The notes below the pieces were generated by a model. It saw only the letters and a program-made list of their open reading frames with translations. It was not told the origin of the DNA and ran no database searches. Below, in pieces: positions 9,020 through 19,001 of a stretch of DNA of 64,000 bases. The DNA comes from Natrinema ejinorense. Lineage in GTDB: Archaea; Halobacteriota; Halobacteria; Halobacteriales; Natrialbaceae. The translations under genes were made by a program, and so were the position numbers. The stretch spans positions 434,001 to 498,000 of the forward strand of contig NZ_NXNI01000001.1 of assembly GCF_002494345.1 (NCBI RefSeq). Direction: 5' to 3'. Each line of letters starts with the position of its first letter. The first letter of the stretch is position 1.

Positions 9020-11176
9020 ATGGATTCAAAGCGGGAACTCACCAGCGTCGACCTCGCGGCCCTCGTCGGGGAACTCGGTACCTACGAGGGGGCGAAGGTC
9101 GACAAGGCCTACCTCTACGGCGACGACCTCGTCCGGCTCAAGATGCGGGACTTCGATCGGGGCCGCATGGAACTGATCCTCGAGGTCGGCGAGGTCAAGC
9201 GGGCCCATACGGTCGCCGCCGAGCGGGTGCCCGACGCCCCCGGGCGGCCGCCGCAGTTCGCGATGATGCTCCGAAATCGATTGTCGGGTGCCGACTTCGC
9301 CGGCGTCGAGCAGTACGAGTTCGACCGCATCCTCGAGTTCGTCTTCGAGCGCGACGACGGGACGACGCGGATCATCGTCGAACTGTTCGGCCAGGGGAAC
9401 GTCGCGGTCACCGACGGCGAGTACGAGGTGATCGACTGTCTCGAGACCGTGCGCCTGAAGTCCCGTACCGTCGTTCCGGGCTCGCGCTACGAGTTCCCCG
9501 ACACCCGGACGAACCCGCTGACGGTCTCCCGGGAGGCCTTCGACCACGAGATGGACGACTCCGATACGGACGTGGTCCGAACGCTCGCGACCCAGCTGAA
9601 TTTCGGCGGGCTCTACGCGGAGGAGGTCTGTACCCGTGCCGGCATCGAGAAGGGGCTGGACATCGACGACGCCGACGAGGACGTCTACGACCGACTCTAC
9701 GAGACCATCGAGCGACTGGCACTCGACATCCGAAACGGGAACTTCGACCCGCGACTCTACGTCGAGCGCGACGACGAGGGCGACTCCGAAGAGGGCGATG
9801 ACGGCGGAAGCGATGGGCAGGCCGTCGACGTGACGCCGTTCCCGCTCGAGGAACACGACGACCTCGACGGCGAGGCCTACGACTCGTTTCTCTCCGCGCT
9901 GGACGACTACTTCTTCAGGCTCGAACTCGCCGAGGAGGAGGAGCCGGATCCGACCGATCAGCGTCCGGACTTCGAGTCGGAGATCGCCAAACACGAGCGG
10001 ATCATCGAGCAACAGCAGGGCGCGATCGAGGGGTTCGAGCAGGAGGCCGATTCGCTGCGCGAACAGGCTGAACTGCTCTACGCCGAGTACGGGTTGGTCG
10101 ACGACATCCTCTCGACGATTCAGGGGGCCCGCGAACAGGACCGCTCCTGGGACGAGATCAGGGACCGGTTCGAGGAGGGTGCCAAGCAGGGTATCGACGC
10201 GGCGGAAGCGGTCGTCGACGTCGACGGCAGCGACGGCACCGTCACCGTCGGAATCGACGGTGAGCGGATCGACCTCGACGCCCAGCAGGGCGTCGAACAG
10301 AACGCGGACCGACTCTACACCGAGGCAAAGCGCGTCGAGGAGAAAAAAGAGGGTGCGCTGGCGGCCATCGAAAACACTCGCGAGGACCTCGAGGAGGCAA
10401 AGCGCCGCCGCGAGGAGTGGGAGGCCGACGAGAGCGACGGTGCGGACGAGGACGAGTCCGAGGGGGAGGACGACGACGAACGCGACTGGCTCGCAGCGCC
10501 GTCCATCCCGATCCGCGACAACGAGCCCTGGTTCGATCGGTTCCGTTGGTTCCACACCAGCGACGGCTTCCTCGTGATCGGCGGCCGCAACGCCGACCAG
10601 AACGAGGAACTCGTCAAGAAGTACCTCGAGCCGGGCGACGTGGTGCTCCACACGCAGGCCCACGGCGGTCCCGTTACCGTGTTGAAAGCGACGGACCCGA
10701 GCGAGGCCTCCTCGAGCGATATCGAACTGCCCGACTCGAGCATCGAGGAGGCAGCCCAGTTTGCCGTTTCCTACTCGTCGGTCTGGAAAGACGGTCGCTA
10801 CGCGGGCGACGTCTATGCCGTCGACTCCGATCAGGTCTCGAAGACCCCCGAGAGCGGCGAGTACCTCGAGAAAGGCGGGTTCGCGATCCGGGGTGACCGG
10901 ACGTACTACCGCGATACGCCGGTCGGCGTCGCGGTCGGCATCCAGTGTGAGCCCTACACGCGCGTGATCGGCGGTCCGCCGTCGGCGATCGAGACGCAAG
11001 CGGAGACGACGATCGAACTCGAGCCCGGCCGATACGCTCAGGCCGACGCGGCGAAGCGTCTCTATCGACGCTTCCGCGAGCGGTTCGCCGACGAGTCGTT
11101 CGTCCGAAAGATCGCGAGCCCCGACCGGATCCAGCACTTCATGCCACCGGGCGGCAGCCGGATCACGGACGACTGA
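9020..11176 (+). CDS. rqcH: Ribosome-associated quality control protein RqcH (NEMF/Rqc2/NFACT family)
   Basis: A 718-residue protein of the NEMF/Tae2/FbpA (NFACT) family, which binds 60S/50S-nascent chain-tRNA complexes after ribosome splitting and can direct non-templated tailing of stalled peptides. The NFACT-N domain runs from residue 1, with PPQFAMMLRNRL at about 77-88. A long acidic coiled-coil region (about 320-490) is followed by the NFACT-R domain, with WFHTSDGFLVIGGRNADQNE and LHTQAHGGP near 515-555. The acidic insertions are haloarchaeal. Pelota lies 2 kb downstream on the same strand; it rescues the same class of stalled ribosomes. Confidence 0.93.
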   Translation: MDSKRELTSVDLAALVGELGTYEGAKVDKAYLYGDDLVRLKMRDFDRGRMELILEVGEVKRAHTVAAERVPDAPGRPPQFAMMLRNRLSGADFAGVEQYEFDRILEFVFERDDGTTRIIVELFGQGNVAVTDGEYEVIDCLETVRLKSRTVVPGSRYEFPDTRTNPLTVSREAFDHEMDDSDTDVVRTLATQLNFGGLYAEEVCTRAGIEKGLDIDDADEDVYDRLYETIERLALDIRNGNFDPRLYVERDDEGDSEEGDDGGSDGQAVDVTPFPLEEHDDLDGEAYDSFLSALDDYFFRLELAEEEEPDPTDQRPDFESEIAKHERIIEQQQGAIEGFEQEADSLREQAELLYAEYGLVDDILSTIQGAREQDRSWDEIRDRFEEGAKQGIDAAEAVVDVDGSDGTVTVGIDGERIDLDAQQGVEQNADRLYTEAKRVEEKKEGALAAIENTREDLEEAKRRREEWEADESDGADEDESEGEDDDERDWLAAPSIPIRDNEPWFDRFRWFHTSDGFLVIGGRNADQNEELVKKYLEPGDVVLHTQAHGGPVTVLKATDPSEASSSDIELPDSSIEEAAQFAVSYSSVWKDGRYAGDVYAVDSDQVSKTPESGEYLEKGGFAIRGDRTYYRDTPVGVAVGIQCEPYTRVIGGPPSAIETQAETTIELEPGRYAQADAAKRLYRRFRERFADESFVRKIASPDRIQHFMPPGGSRITDD

Positions 11177-11330
11177 GACGGCCTCCTGTCCGGGCTGACT
11201 CTCGTCCCGCTCCGGCTGACGACCGCGGCGCGATCGCTGGCCGCCATCGGCGGAGTCGTCGGCTCGCTGCTCGAGGGGAGGCTGCATCTGCCGGGGCCGC
11301 GATTACACGGCGGCTCGTGGACGCGCTCGT

Positions 11331-11624
11331 ATGGTCGAGATTGATGCCGACACCGAGACGGAGCCGGAGCTGGGCACCGCCACGATCGTGTACGAGCTGC
11401 CGGGAGAAGACGTCGAACGCGTCACCGTCGACAACGACCGGATCGCTTACTTCCAGGACCACTGGCTGTTCGCGTACGGGACCGACGAGGACGGTAACGA
11501 CGTCGTTCGCCGCGTTCCCAAAGCACGCGTCCACTTCGTCGAACGGTCCGTCGAGGAGGTCACCGAAACGTTCGAATCCGGCCTCGAGAAGGCGAAGGCG
11601 AAACTCGAGGACCTCCGCGAGTGA
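11331..11624 (+). CDS. Small conserved haloarchaeal protein of unknown function
   Basis: 97 residues, very acidic. It starts MVEIDADTETEPELG and has a beta-rich core (ATIVYELPGEDVERVTVDNDRIAYF) followed by a C-terminal helix (VEEVTETFESGLEKAKAKLED). No known motif. Same strand as rqcH, 150 nt downstream, but probably transcribed separately. Confidence 0.7.
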   Translation: MVEIDADTETEPELGTATIVYELPGEDVERVTVDNDRIAYFQDHWLFAYGTDEDGNDVVRRVPKARVHFVERSVEEVTETFESGLEKAKAKLEDLRE

Positions 11625-11726
11625 GGCTCGGGGTATTCGTGGAGACGGGAGGCAGGAGGGGTGGCCTCGAGTCGGACGGCTCGAGCGGGACGACCACACT
11701 CGAGTAGCGCTGTGGCCAACGTGGTG

Positions 11727-12344
11727 CTATCGACGTTCGGCGGTCGTGTCGTCGGCGTGCATCTCCGGAATCGAGATGCGGATGTCGGACCCCTCGTCGT
11801 ACTCGGCCGTCGGGTGACTGGACCGGTCGGGCCTGCCGCCCTCACTGTCGCGTTCGACGTTGCGAGTCACGCGGCGCTCCGCGGCGTCGTACGACGACCC
11901 CATGGCGATCAGGAACCCGACCATCGCGGTCACGAGCGCGATGACGCCGATCGCGACGGCACCGATCGAGGCCACGGTCCCCGAGAGGACCTGTCCGGAA
12001 ACCAGCAACGAGACTGCCGTGACGGCTGCGATCAATCCGAGTAGTCGCGCGAGTCGACCGGTATCGAGGCCGCGATAGGTCTTCTCACCGGTCGTATCGG
12101 ACAGGACGGTGAGGATCCCATTGTAGGAATCGTCGGTCCGGGCGTTCCCGAGCGAGTGCGTCGATTGTGCGACCCAGACGCCCGCCGTGAAGTTGAGGAA
12201 CGCGACGAACGAGACGAGTCCGATCTGGCCGTCGACGAACAGTCCCGACACGATCGCGCCGGTAAACGTCACCGCCATGATCGCGTGGGTCACGAGCGAC
12301 CGAGTGCCGAAGTCTTCGAGTTGTGCGAGGTGTCCCATGTTCAT
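11727..12344 (-). CDS. Predicted four-helix membrane protein
   Basis: 205 residues. Hydrophobic segments lie at about 20-35, 41-60, 97-115 and 123-147. They are followed by a charged, probably cytoplasmic tail of about 55 residues (RRVTRNVERDSEGGRPDRSS..). The start MNMGHLAQ may be the second Met. No family recognised. The N-terminal HLAQLEDFGTRSLVTH segment precedes the first helix. Confidence 0.7.
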   Translation of the reverse strand: MNMGHLAQLEDFGTRSLVTHAIMAVTFTGAIVSGLFVDGQIGLVSFVAFLNFTAGVWVAQSTHSLGNARTDDSYNGILTVLSDTTGEKTYRGLDTGRLARLLGLIAAVTAVSLLVSGQVLSGTVASIGAVAIGVIALVTAMVGFLIAMGSSYDAAERRVTRNVERDSEGGRPDRSSHPTAEYDEGSDIRISIPEMHADDTTAERR

Positions 12345-12587
12345 GCCTAGCAGAGGGGGGCGACGAGGATAGCGTTGGTCCCTACGTATGTCAATTGTTT
12401 ACAACTATCACGACTGTCGGCTTCGACGGACGGATTCGATCGGGTAGCCGGCTGCTCGAGCGCGAAGCGTCGCTCAGTTCGGCCACGAGTCGCGACTTCG
12501 GCGGGGGTACACACGCCGTGCTGTCGTCGGAACCACGCGGACCCGACGATTTCGATCGGTTCCCGCCGATTACAGGACCCGGTCGGG

Positions 12588-13007
12588 TTAGAGCAAGTTG
12601 TTTTCAGCGATCGGACCGATAACGGGGAAACTCGTCCGGTTCCCCTGGAACGCCATGATCAAGAGGTAAAGCCAGATGAGCAAGAGGGCGAACCCGATCC
12701 CCATCTGCGAGAGGAACGAGAGGATCCCGATCAGGAACCCCAGCACGTCGCCGACGAGCATCGCCACGACCGTCGTGAAGACGTTGAGCGCGATGTATAT
12801 CGCAGTCGAGGCGACCCCGAAGACGATGCTCTGGGCAGCGTGGAAGCGGGCGAACTCGTTTTCGTCCTCGAGGAGATAAATGAGGATCCCCGTCAGCGGC
12901 GAGAACAGGTACGCGATCGCACCCAGTACGTTCCCGTCGGGACCGAGGCTGGTTGCTGACGATGCGGCTGCTGTCGTTCCGGTTGCTGATTCGTTTCTCG
13001 TTGACAT
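12588..13007 (-). CDS. DUF4870-type small membrane protein
   Basis: 139 residues with the DUF4870 pattern: an N-terminal Ser/Thr/Ala-rich segment, then GAIAYLFSPLTGILIYLLEDENEFARFHAAQSI. The motif ARFHAAQSI before the second helix is characteristic. Further helices are at about 60-85 and 92-120. Function unknown. Monocistronic; it faces the divergent pelota gene. Confidence 0.85.
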   Translation of the reverse strand: MSTRNESATGTTAAASSATSLGPDGNVLGAIAYLFSPLTGILIYLLEDENEFARFHAAQSIVFGVASTAIYIALNVFTTVVAMLVGDVLGFLIGILSFLSQMGIGFALLLIWLYLLIMAFQGNRTSFPVIGPIAENNLL

Positions 13008-13217
13008 CGGTGATCCACCCCATAGACCGGGATGAGTACTTCCCTGTATTGGATAGGCCTTACATAAAAATACCGTTTACCGTCGTAAAATCAAACGTAT
13101 GCGGATCTCGGATCACTGTCCGCGAAGGGGTTACCAATCGGTTGACCGCGACCCCGAGCACGAGCGACCGTCGATCGGATCGCAGTCCACTTACCGCCAC
13201 CCTGCAAACGAACGTCC

Positions 13218-14285
13218 ATGCAGATCAAAGACCGGGAGCAGGTCGAGGGCGGCCGCGAGCGGGTCACCGTCGTCCCCGAGAGCGTCGACGACCTCTGGCA
13301 CCTGCAGTACGTCCTCGAGCCCGGCGATCGCGTCGCGGGCGATACGACTCGACGGATCCAGCGCAACGACGACCAGATGCGGGACACGGGCGGGGAGCGC
13401 GAACACATGTGGGTCGCCATCGCCGTCGAGACGATCGAGTTCCACAAGTTCGCCAACCGGCTGCGGGTCGGCGGCGAAATCGTCGCCTGCTCGCGCGAGG
13501 ACCAACTCGACTTTCACCACACGCTCAACGTCGAAGCGCGCGACGAGATTTCGATCGAAAAGCGATTCAAGCCCGATCAGGTGGCCCGCCTCGAGGAGGC
13601 CGAGGAAGCAACCGAGAATCCCGACGTCGCGATCGCTACGGTCGAAGAAGGACAGGCCCACGTTCACACCGTCGCCCAGTACGGTACCGAAGAACGAGCG
13701 ACGATCACCGGCACGACCGGCAAGGGCGAGTACGCCCGCGGGCGCTCGGAGTTGTTCGAAGAGCTCGCGACGGTCCTCACGCGCCTCGAGGTCGACGCGA
13801 TCATCCTCGCCGGGCCCGGCTTCACGAAGCAAGACGCCTACAAGTACCTCGAAGACAACGAGCCCGAGGTGGCCGATCTGATCACGATGGTCGACACGGC
13901 GGCCGTCGGCGACCGGGGTGTCCACGAGGTGCTCAAACGCGGCGCAGTCGCGGACGTCCAAGAGGAGACCCGGATCGAAAGCGAGGCCGAGTACATCGAC
14001 GAACTCACGCGGCGCATCGCGGACGGCGCCAAGGCGGCGTACGGTCCCGAACAGGTTAAAAAGGCCGCGGAGTTCGGCGCGATCGAGCGCCTGCTCGTGC
14101 TCGACGATCGATTACAGCGTGAACGCGGTCCGGACGGCGAGTGGGCGATCAGCGTCGACGAAATCGTCCGCACGACCGAGCAGAAAGGTGGCGACGTGAC
14201 CGTCTTCTCGAGCGAGTTCCCGCCCGGACAGCAGCTTTCGAATCTCGGCGGGATCGCGGCGCTGTTGCGGTATCGACTCGAGTGA
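13218..14285 (+). CDS. pelA: mRNA surveillance/ribosome rescue protein pelota (Dom34)
   Basis: 355 residues, the normal archaeal pelota length. It starts [22 protein letters not shown], followed by the Sm-like N-domain ([14 protein letters not shown]) and the two eRF1-like domains ([27 protein letters not shown]-like [13 protein letters not shown]). The GGQ loop of eRF1 is absent, as expected for pelota. It works with an aEF1A-GTP/ABCE1 pathway to dissociate stalled ribosomes. It lies near rqcH, which acts on the resulting large-subunit complexes. Confidence 0.95.
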   Translation: MQIKDREQVEGGRERVTVVPESVDDLWHLQYVLEPGDRVAGDTTRRIQRNDDQMRDTGGEREHMWVAIAVETIEFHKFANRLRVGGEIVACSREDQLDFHHTLNVEARDEISIEKRFKPDQVARLEEAEEATENPDVAIATVEEGQAHVHTVAQYGTEERATITGTTGKGEYARGRSELFEELATVLTRLEVDAIILAGPGFTKQDAYKYLEDNEPEVADLITMVDTAAVGDRGVHEVLKRGAVADVQEETRIESEAEYIDELTRRIADGAKAAYGPEQVKKAAEFGAIERLLVLDDRLQRERGPDGEWAISVDEIVRTTEQKGGDVTVFSSEFPPGQQLSNLGGIAALLRYRLE

Positions 14286-14313
14286 GCCGACTGCAGACGG
14301 CTCGCCGTCCCGG

Positions 14314-15069
14314 TCACTCGACGCGCAGTTCCTCGCTGGCTTCGATCAACTGGATCAGGACGGTGGCAAACAACGATCCGGAACTCCAGATCGCCGTCTC
14401 GCCGTCCCCACCACCGAGAACGCTCACGAGGATACTATCGTCGTCGCCGATGATGATCCGCCCCGACTGTTGCTCGTCCGCCCGATGGCCGGGCGGGCGT
14501 TCGACGATGACGCCCTCGACGTCGGCAAACCGATCTCGAACTCCCGGCGCCCTGCTGACGACGATCACCGCGACACCGTTTCGTGCCCGCTCGGCGAGGG
14601 TCCGTTCGATCGCGTCGGTGAGGAGATCGGTGCGGCGGGTCCCGAAGACGATCCGTTCCTCCGCCTGCGAGAGGATATCGACGGTCCGGTCGTCGACGCG
14701 GTCGCGGCCGCGAACCGTCCAGATGTCTTCCTGGGTCTCTTCGCCGGCCGGTTCGCTCTTGACGGTTTCGACGTAGTCGAACGCTCGGTCCTGTTCGTGC
14801 TCGAATTCCTCCCGGAGAATCTCTCGTGCCTCCTCGACGCTGACCGGTCGGTACCGGATCGGCTTCGACTGCTGGACCTCGAGGAGCCCCCGTTCCTCCA
14901 GGCTGTCGGCGACGCTGTAAACCTGCGATCGGGGGACGTCGGTGCCGTCTGCGACGTCTCGTGCCGTTCCTGTGCTCAGCCGATGCAGTGCGATGAACAC
15001 TTTGGCCTCGTAGCTGGTAAGCCCGAGCTGCTCGAAGGCGTCGACGGCCTCGGCTTCGTCGCTATTCAC
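14314..15069 (-). CDS. TrmB-family transcriptional regulator
   Basis: 251 residues. The N-terminal winged helix (about 10-80) has the TrmB hallmarks FEQLGLTSYEAKVFIAL and DVPRSQVYSVADSLEERGLLEVQ. The C-terminal half (about 110-250) is a sensor-like domain with RILFGTR-type strands. The gene starts inside the stop of the RND transporter (15066-15069), so it is the second gene of that operon and probably controls it; the ligand is not evident. Confidence 0.88.
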   Translation of the reverse strand: MNSDEAEAVDAFEQLGLTSYEAKVFIALHRLSTGTARDVADGTDVPRSQVYSVADSLEERGLLEVQQSKPIRYRPVSVEEAREILREEFEHEQDRAFDYVETVKSEPAGEETQEDIWTVRGRDRVDDRTVDILSQAEERIVFGTRRTDLLTDAIERTLAERARNGVAVIVVSRAPGVRDRFADVEGVIVERPPGHRADEQQSGRIIIGDDDSILVSVLGGGDGETAIWSSGSLFATVLIQLIEASEELRVE

Positions 15070-18059
15070 TTCTCGTCACCTCCCTGGTAGTCGGCGTCGG
15101 TCCCTCCATCGCTCGCAGTTGAGGTCCCCGTCCGTCTCCCGGGGGTGTCGAACGAGACGTCCGGCCCGAAGTACCGCGTCCACATGACCAGCAGCGTCGG
15201 CAGGACGACGACGCTGGCCAGGAAGGCATACGTGATCGTCAGCGCGGTAATGATCCCGAACTGGCGGAGTGCGGGGAGGATCGCGAACGCGAGCGTCCCG
15301 AAGCCGCCGACGGTGGTCGCCGCGCTGCCGAGCAACGCGCCGCCCGTCCCCGTGACGGTCGTCCGTAGCGCCGACCAGACGTTCCCCTGGCGCTCGAGCT
15401 CGAGCGTGTAGCGGGCGCTGACGTGAATGCTGTAGGCGACGCCGAGTCCGACGGTGAGACTCGTGATCATCCCCGTAAGCACGTTGAAGGGCATCCCGAT
15501 GAGGTACATCGTCCCCAGAATCCAGCTGACGGAGAACGCGACCGGCAACAGGGTCACGGCACCCAGCGAAGCACTGTTGCCGGTCACCCAGTACGAACCG
15601 GTGAGGAACAGGAACACCGCCACGAGCGTAATCAGCAAGCTCTCGAGGACGGTATCGAGCAGGTCCTGTTCGACGATGTGATTGACGATCGGATCGCCGG
15701 TAGCGATCGCGCTCCAGCGGCCGTCGCTGCCGTCTTCGATGTCGCCGGCGATCGTCCGCATCTCGCTGGTCGTTTCGCTCGTCGTGGCATCGCCCAGGGC
15801 GACGACCAACCGTGCGGATTCGTACGCTCCGCCCTCGGACCGGTAGAGAACCTGGTTCGCGGCGTCCTCGTCGATCTCGTAGAGCTGATCGTACAGCGCC
15901 GAGACGTTCTGTTCGGGAACGCCGTCGTCGTCGGTATCGGCCGCAGTGAACGACTCGTTGAACGACTCGTTTTGCGCGGCGATCCCTTCCATCGTCGTCA
16001 GCGGATCCTGTACGTCGGCCTCGTTCGTCGCGAGCGTGTACGCGATCTCGCTGTCGGCGGCATCGTTCCGGGCGTCGTCGATTTCCTCGAGTACGGCGGG
16101 GTCGGTGACGGTGCCCTCGACGAGGATCTGTGCCTGCTGGTCCTCTCGCTGGAAGTTCTGATTGACGTACTCGAGGTCGTCCTTGGCGTGGTACTCGCCG
16201 GGACTCATCCCGCCCGGGAGGGTTTCGGTCCACGAGGGGGGACTGTCCGCGAGGAAGTCCTCCTCCTGGAAGCTGGTGTCGACCTGGGTCGCACCGTATA
16301 CCCCGCCCGCAGTGAGCAACGCGACGACGAGGAAGACGACCAGGGGAATCCGTCTGGCGGCGGTCGAACCCACCGTCAGAAGGTCGCTGAAGCGCCCATC
16401 GCCGGTCCCGAACGCACGTTTCCGTCGATCGATGCCGCGGGACTCGAGGAACTCGTCGATCTCGACCTTGGCGGCCGGGATCAGCGCACCGAAGACGATC
16501 AGTGCGGTGACGATCCCGACCGAGCTGACGATGCCGAACTCCCTGATGGGGCCGATGGGACTGACGAGATTCGAAAGGAAGCCGATCACGGTCGTGGCCG
16601 TCACCCAGACGAGGGCGGTACCCACGCCGGCCAGTGCGATCCCCATCGAGCCGCGGACGGTCCCGCCAGCGCCGTCCGCCTCGCGTTGCTCGCGGTGGCG
16701 CATGAAGACGTGAATCGCGTAGTCGATCGACAGGCCGATCAGGAGGACCGGCACTGCGACGAACAGTTGGTTGAACGCGATCCCGGTCCAGCCCATGAAG
16801 CCGAACGTCCAGACGAGGACGGCGACGATGCCGGCGACGCCGAGGACGATATCCAGCGGATCGCGGTAGGCGATCAACAGCGCGATCACGACGAACAGCA
16901 ACGCCAGCGGGCCGACGATGGCGAGGCTGTCGGCCATCGACCGGTCGATCTCGTCGGTGATGATTCCGCTCCCGAAGACGAGATACGAATCGTCGTAGTC
17001 GGTTGCCAGCTCACGGATCTGGAGTTGGCTGTCGACGATCCGATCGCTGACCGCGCCGCCGACCCCACCCGTTCCGTCGTCGGGAGTCGACTGGACGACC
17101 GAGGTTACCCGTGCCTCGGCGTCGGTACTGCCCTCTTCGTAGGACGCCGACAGGAGCGCGAGCGCGGCGTTGTCCTCGGAGTCGTTCGTCGACAACGTCC
17201 GCTCGAGCGTCCGCTCGAACGCCGCGTCGTCGAGCTCCTCGATGGCCGCGATCTGTTCGTCGAGTGGCGGTCGATCGTTGCTCTCCAGGGCTGCGTACTC
17301 CGCTTGGAGGACGCCGGCCGTTCCCGACCGATACGCCTCCTCGAGGTCGGCGGTGAGTTGCTGGTAGTCGGGGTTCTCGCGTGGGTTCGCCGACAGGGAT
17401 TCGATCTCGTAGCGCTGGGATTCGATCTCCCTGACCTGCTGTAGTGCCGACTCGTAGCGGGCCGTCTGGGTCTCGTTGAGTCCCCTCGTCGAGCGCTCGG
17501 AGACGACGTCGAACTGTCCCTCGAGTTCGGCCGCCCGTGGCTGGTACTCCGACCGGTTGATCGAGCCGCTCTCGAGGGACGCGTTGAGCTGCTCGTACTG
17601 GCGCTGGAGTCCGGCCGTCTCGTTGAGCCCGTCTTCGAGTCGTGCGCTGGTTTCGTTCACCCGTTGGGCGTCTTCCGTTCTGATCGCCGTGATGGCGACC
17701 AGATTCTCGATGCCAGTGATCGGCTGCTCCTCGGCGAGGGTCGCGTTGATCGACTCGTTGGCTCGCAGTTCCTGCTGGAACTCGAGGGACGCGAGCAGCG
17801 ACTCTCTCGTAAGCACGTCATCACCGCGTGCGATTACCTGGACGCGGGTCGTGTTCTCCTGTTGATCGCTCGTAAAGTTCCCGTCGATCCGCTCGAGAGC
17901 CTTCGCTTCCTCGGATTCGGTCTCGAACTGGGAGAGGGAGGAATCGTCATCGACCATCGGTGCGCCAGCCCCGACGAGCGCCGTCGAGACGAGGAGGATC
18001 ACGAGTACGATCCGTGAGTGGGCGGTGATGGCGCGTGCGATCCGTTCGGGGCCGCTCAT
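15066..18059 (-). CDS. RND/MMPL-family exporter
   Basis: A 997-residue membrane protein with the duplicated RND layout. A first helix lies near residue 17-33, followed by a large extracellular loop (about 35-370) rich in Glu/Gln/Asn heptads suggesting a coiled coil. A six-helix block with LLIGLSIDYAIHVFMRHRE comes next, then a second extracellular loop (about 590-780) and a second helix block with GLGVAYSIHVSARYTLE. This is the patched/MMPL/HpnN-like branch, which moves lipids or hydrophobic compounds using the proton gradient. The substrate cannot be read from sequence. The overlap with the TrmB regulator suggests ligand-controlled expression. Confidence 0.88.
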   Translation of the reverse strand: MSGPERIARAITAHSRIVLVILLVSTALVGAGAPMVDDDSSLSQFETESEEAKALERIDGNFTSDQQENTTRVQVIARGDDVLTRESLLASLEFQQELRANESINATLAEEQPITGIENLVAITAIRTEDAQRVNETSARLEDGLNETAGLQRQYEQLNASLESGSINRSEYQPRAAELEGQFDVVSERSTRGLNETQTARYESALQQVREIESQRYEIESLSANPRENPDYQQLTADLEEAYRSGTAGVLQAEYAALESNDRPPLDEQIAAIEELDDAAFERTLERTLSTNDSEDNAALALLSASYEEGSTDAEARVTSVVQSTPDDGTGGVGGAVSDRIVDSQLQIRELATDYDDSYLVFGSGIITDEIDRSMADSLAIVGPLALLFVVIALLIAYRDPLDIVLGVAGIVAVLVWTFGFMGWTGIAFNQLFVAVPVLLIGLSIDYAIHVFMRHREQREADGAGGTVRGSMGIALAGVGTALVWVTATTVIGFLSNLVSPIGPIREFGIVSSVGIVTALIVFGALIPAAKVEIDEFLESRGIDRRKRAFGTGDGRFSDLLTVGSTAARRIPLVVFLVVALLTAGGVYGATQVDTSFQEEDFLADSPPSWTETLPGGMSPGEYHAKDDLEYVNQNFQREDQQAQILVEGTVTDPAVLEEIDDARNDAADSEIAYTLATNEADVQDPLTTMEGIAAQNESFNESFTAADTDDDGVPEQNVSALYDQLYEIDEDAANQVLYRSEGGAYESARLVVALGDATTSETTSEMRTIAGDIEDGSDGRWSAIATGDPIVNHIVEQDLLDTVLESLLITLVAVFLFLTGSYWVTGNSASLGAVTLLPVAFSVSWILGTMYLIGMPFNVLTGMITSLTVGLGVAYSIHVSARYTLELERQGNVWSALRTTVTGTGGALLGSAATTVGGFGTLAFAILPALRQFGIITALTITYAFLASVVVLPTLLVMWTRYFGPDVSFDTPGRRTGTSTASDGGTDADYQGGDEK

Positions 18060-18373
18060 CCGTTCACCACCGGGTTCGTATCGGAGTCGTCGTGCGGGAC
18101 CATTCTGTTGTTATGTTCCTACAAACAGGCTCGTATTTACGTGTTCGGAATGGCTGGCTTTTTGAAACGTTCGGATCTCGCTCGAGGCCCGGAGCTCACG
18201 AATCGGACGCGAACGCACGGTGCAGCCATAGCAGTCGCCCTTGCAGGTACCGCGGTTTTGTGAAACGAGAAGCACCACCGCGACCGTTGATGTGACCCAC
18301 TATTCGGCGACTGGGTTCACAGAGTCGATCGACAACTCGGGATTGGTCATAGCCCGGAGGCCCGCGTCAGATC
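18060..18373. other. Intergenic region upstream of the RND operon
   Basis: No gene is seen. It contains AT-rich stretches around 18110-18140 that probably carry the promoter of the leftward RND/TrmB operon. The remainder lies beyond the stop of the DUF3784-like gene. Confidence 0.5.
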
Positions 18374-18661
18374 TCACGTCGGCGTTTTCTGATACGTCTG
18401 GAGTCGGTAGATAGTGCGGCCTGCTCCGAGGAGGACGATGGCGGCGAACGCGAGCGTGACTGTCTCGGGCAACGATGTAACGGCAGCAAACAGCCCGAAT
18501 ACGATCGTTGCAACTCCCACTCGGATCGCGAGATTGCCGACGATATTCGCTGCGACTTCTTTCGGGACGTCCGTCGATGTATCGTATCCAGCGATGAGGA
18601 ACGTCCATTCACGATACTTGATCAGATACCCGAGGAGGGCGGTCCCGAGTCCGACGATCAC
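18374..18661 (-). CDS. DUF3784-like small membrane protein
   Basis: 95 residues read from a GTG at 18661. The signature YREWTFLIAGYDTSTD then NIVGNLAIRVGV resembles the DUF3784 family (helix, conserved W..LIAGYD, two more helices). The longer open frame, running to 19033 through tRNA-derived sequence, is clearly not coding; the start is therefore chosen just before the first helix, and an upstream start near 18690 is also possible. Function unknown. Confidence 0.65.
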   Translation of the reverse strand: MIVGLGTALLGYLIKYREWTFLIAGYDTSTDVPKEVAANIVGNLAIRVGVATIVFGLFAAVTSLPETVTLAFAAIVLLGAGRTIYRLQTYQKTPT

Positions 18662-18835
18662 CGTTTCCGGCGATTCGGCCAGTGACTCGTCATACGTGTT
18701 AGTACACTCACCTGCGACGTAAAACTGTCTAGAAAACAATTCGAACGGACTATTCACTGTCCGCGTAAGCTTCGAACGGCATGGACTTGCCGTTGCTGGA
18801 AACCCGGAACCAACGGAAAGAAGGCGTGTGGAGTT

Positions 18836-18855
18836 CGCGGACCGGGATTTGAACC
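18836..18855 (-). repeat. Short third copy of the tRNA-Gly 3' end
   Basis: Twenty bases identical to the acceptor/T-arm end of tRNA-Gly (21337-21356), 120 nt outside the larger fragment at 18957. Beyond it the sequence diverges. It may be an attachment-site remnant from an earlier or nested integration event. Confidence 0.6.
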
Positions 18856-18956
18856 ACGCGAAGACGGTCTCGCTCGTTTCACTCGCGAGCGTGCGTCTCC
18901 TCTCATTCACCTCCCTCTTGCGATTGCTGTTGCTCGCGGTATTGCTCGCAACAGAA

Positions 18957-19001
18957 ATGCGCGGACCGGGATTTGAACCCGGGCCATGAGCTTGGAAGGC
19001 T
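18957..19001 (-). repeat. tRNA-Gly 3' fragment: attachment-site (att) copy
   Basis: Forty-five bases identical to 21334-21378, covering the anticodon loop (TTCC), 3' anticodon stem, variable loop, T-arm, acceptor 3' strand and discriminator of tRNA-Gly. The 5' half of the tRNA is missing. A 3'-terminal tRNA fragment in direct orientation relative to the intact gene is the standard footprint of tyrosine-recombinase integration. Confidence 0.9.

Noticed and set aside
9026-11287. A 753-codon open frame antisense to rqcH
   Set aside because: High GC and acidic codon usage leave long stop-free frames on the opposite strand; the composition is Val/Leu/Arg/Asp shadow and has no domain, while the plus strand encodes a clear RqcH.
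15423-17444. A 673-codon plus-strand frame over the RND exporter
   Set aside because: Antisense shadow of a well-supported transporter gene.
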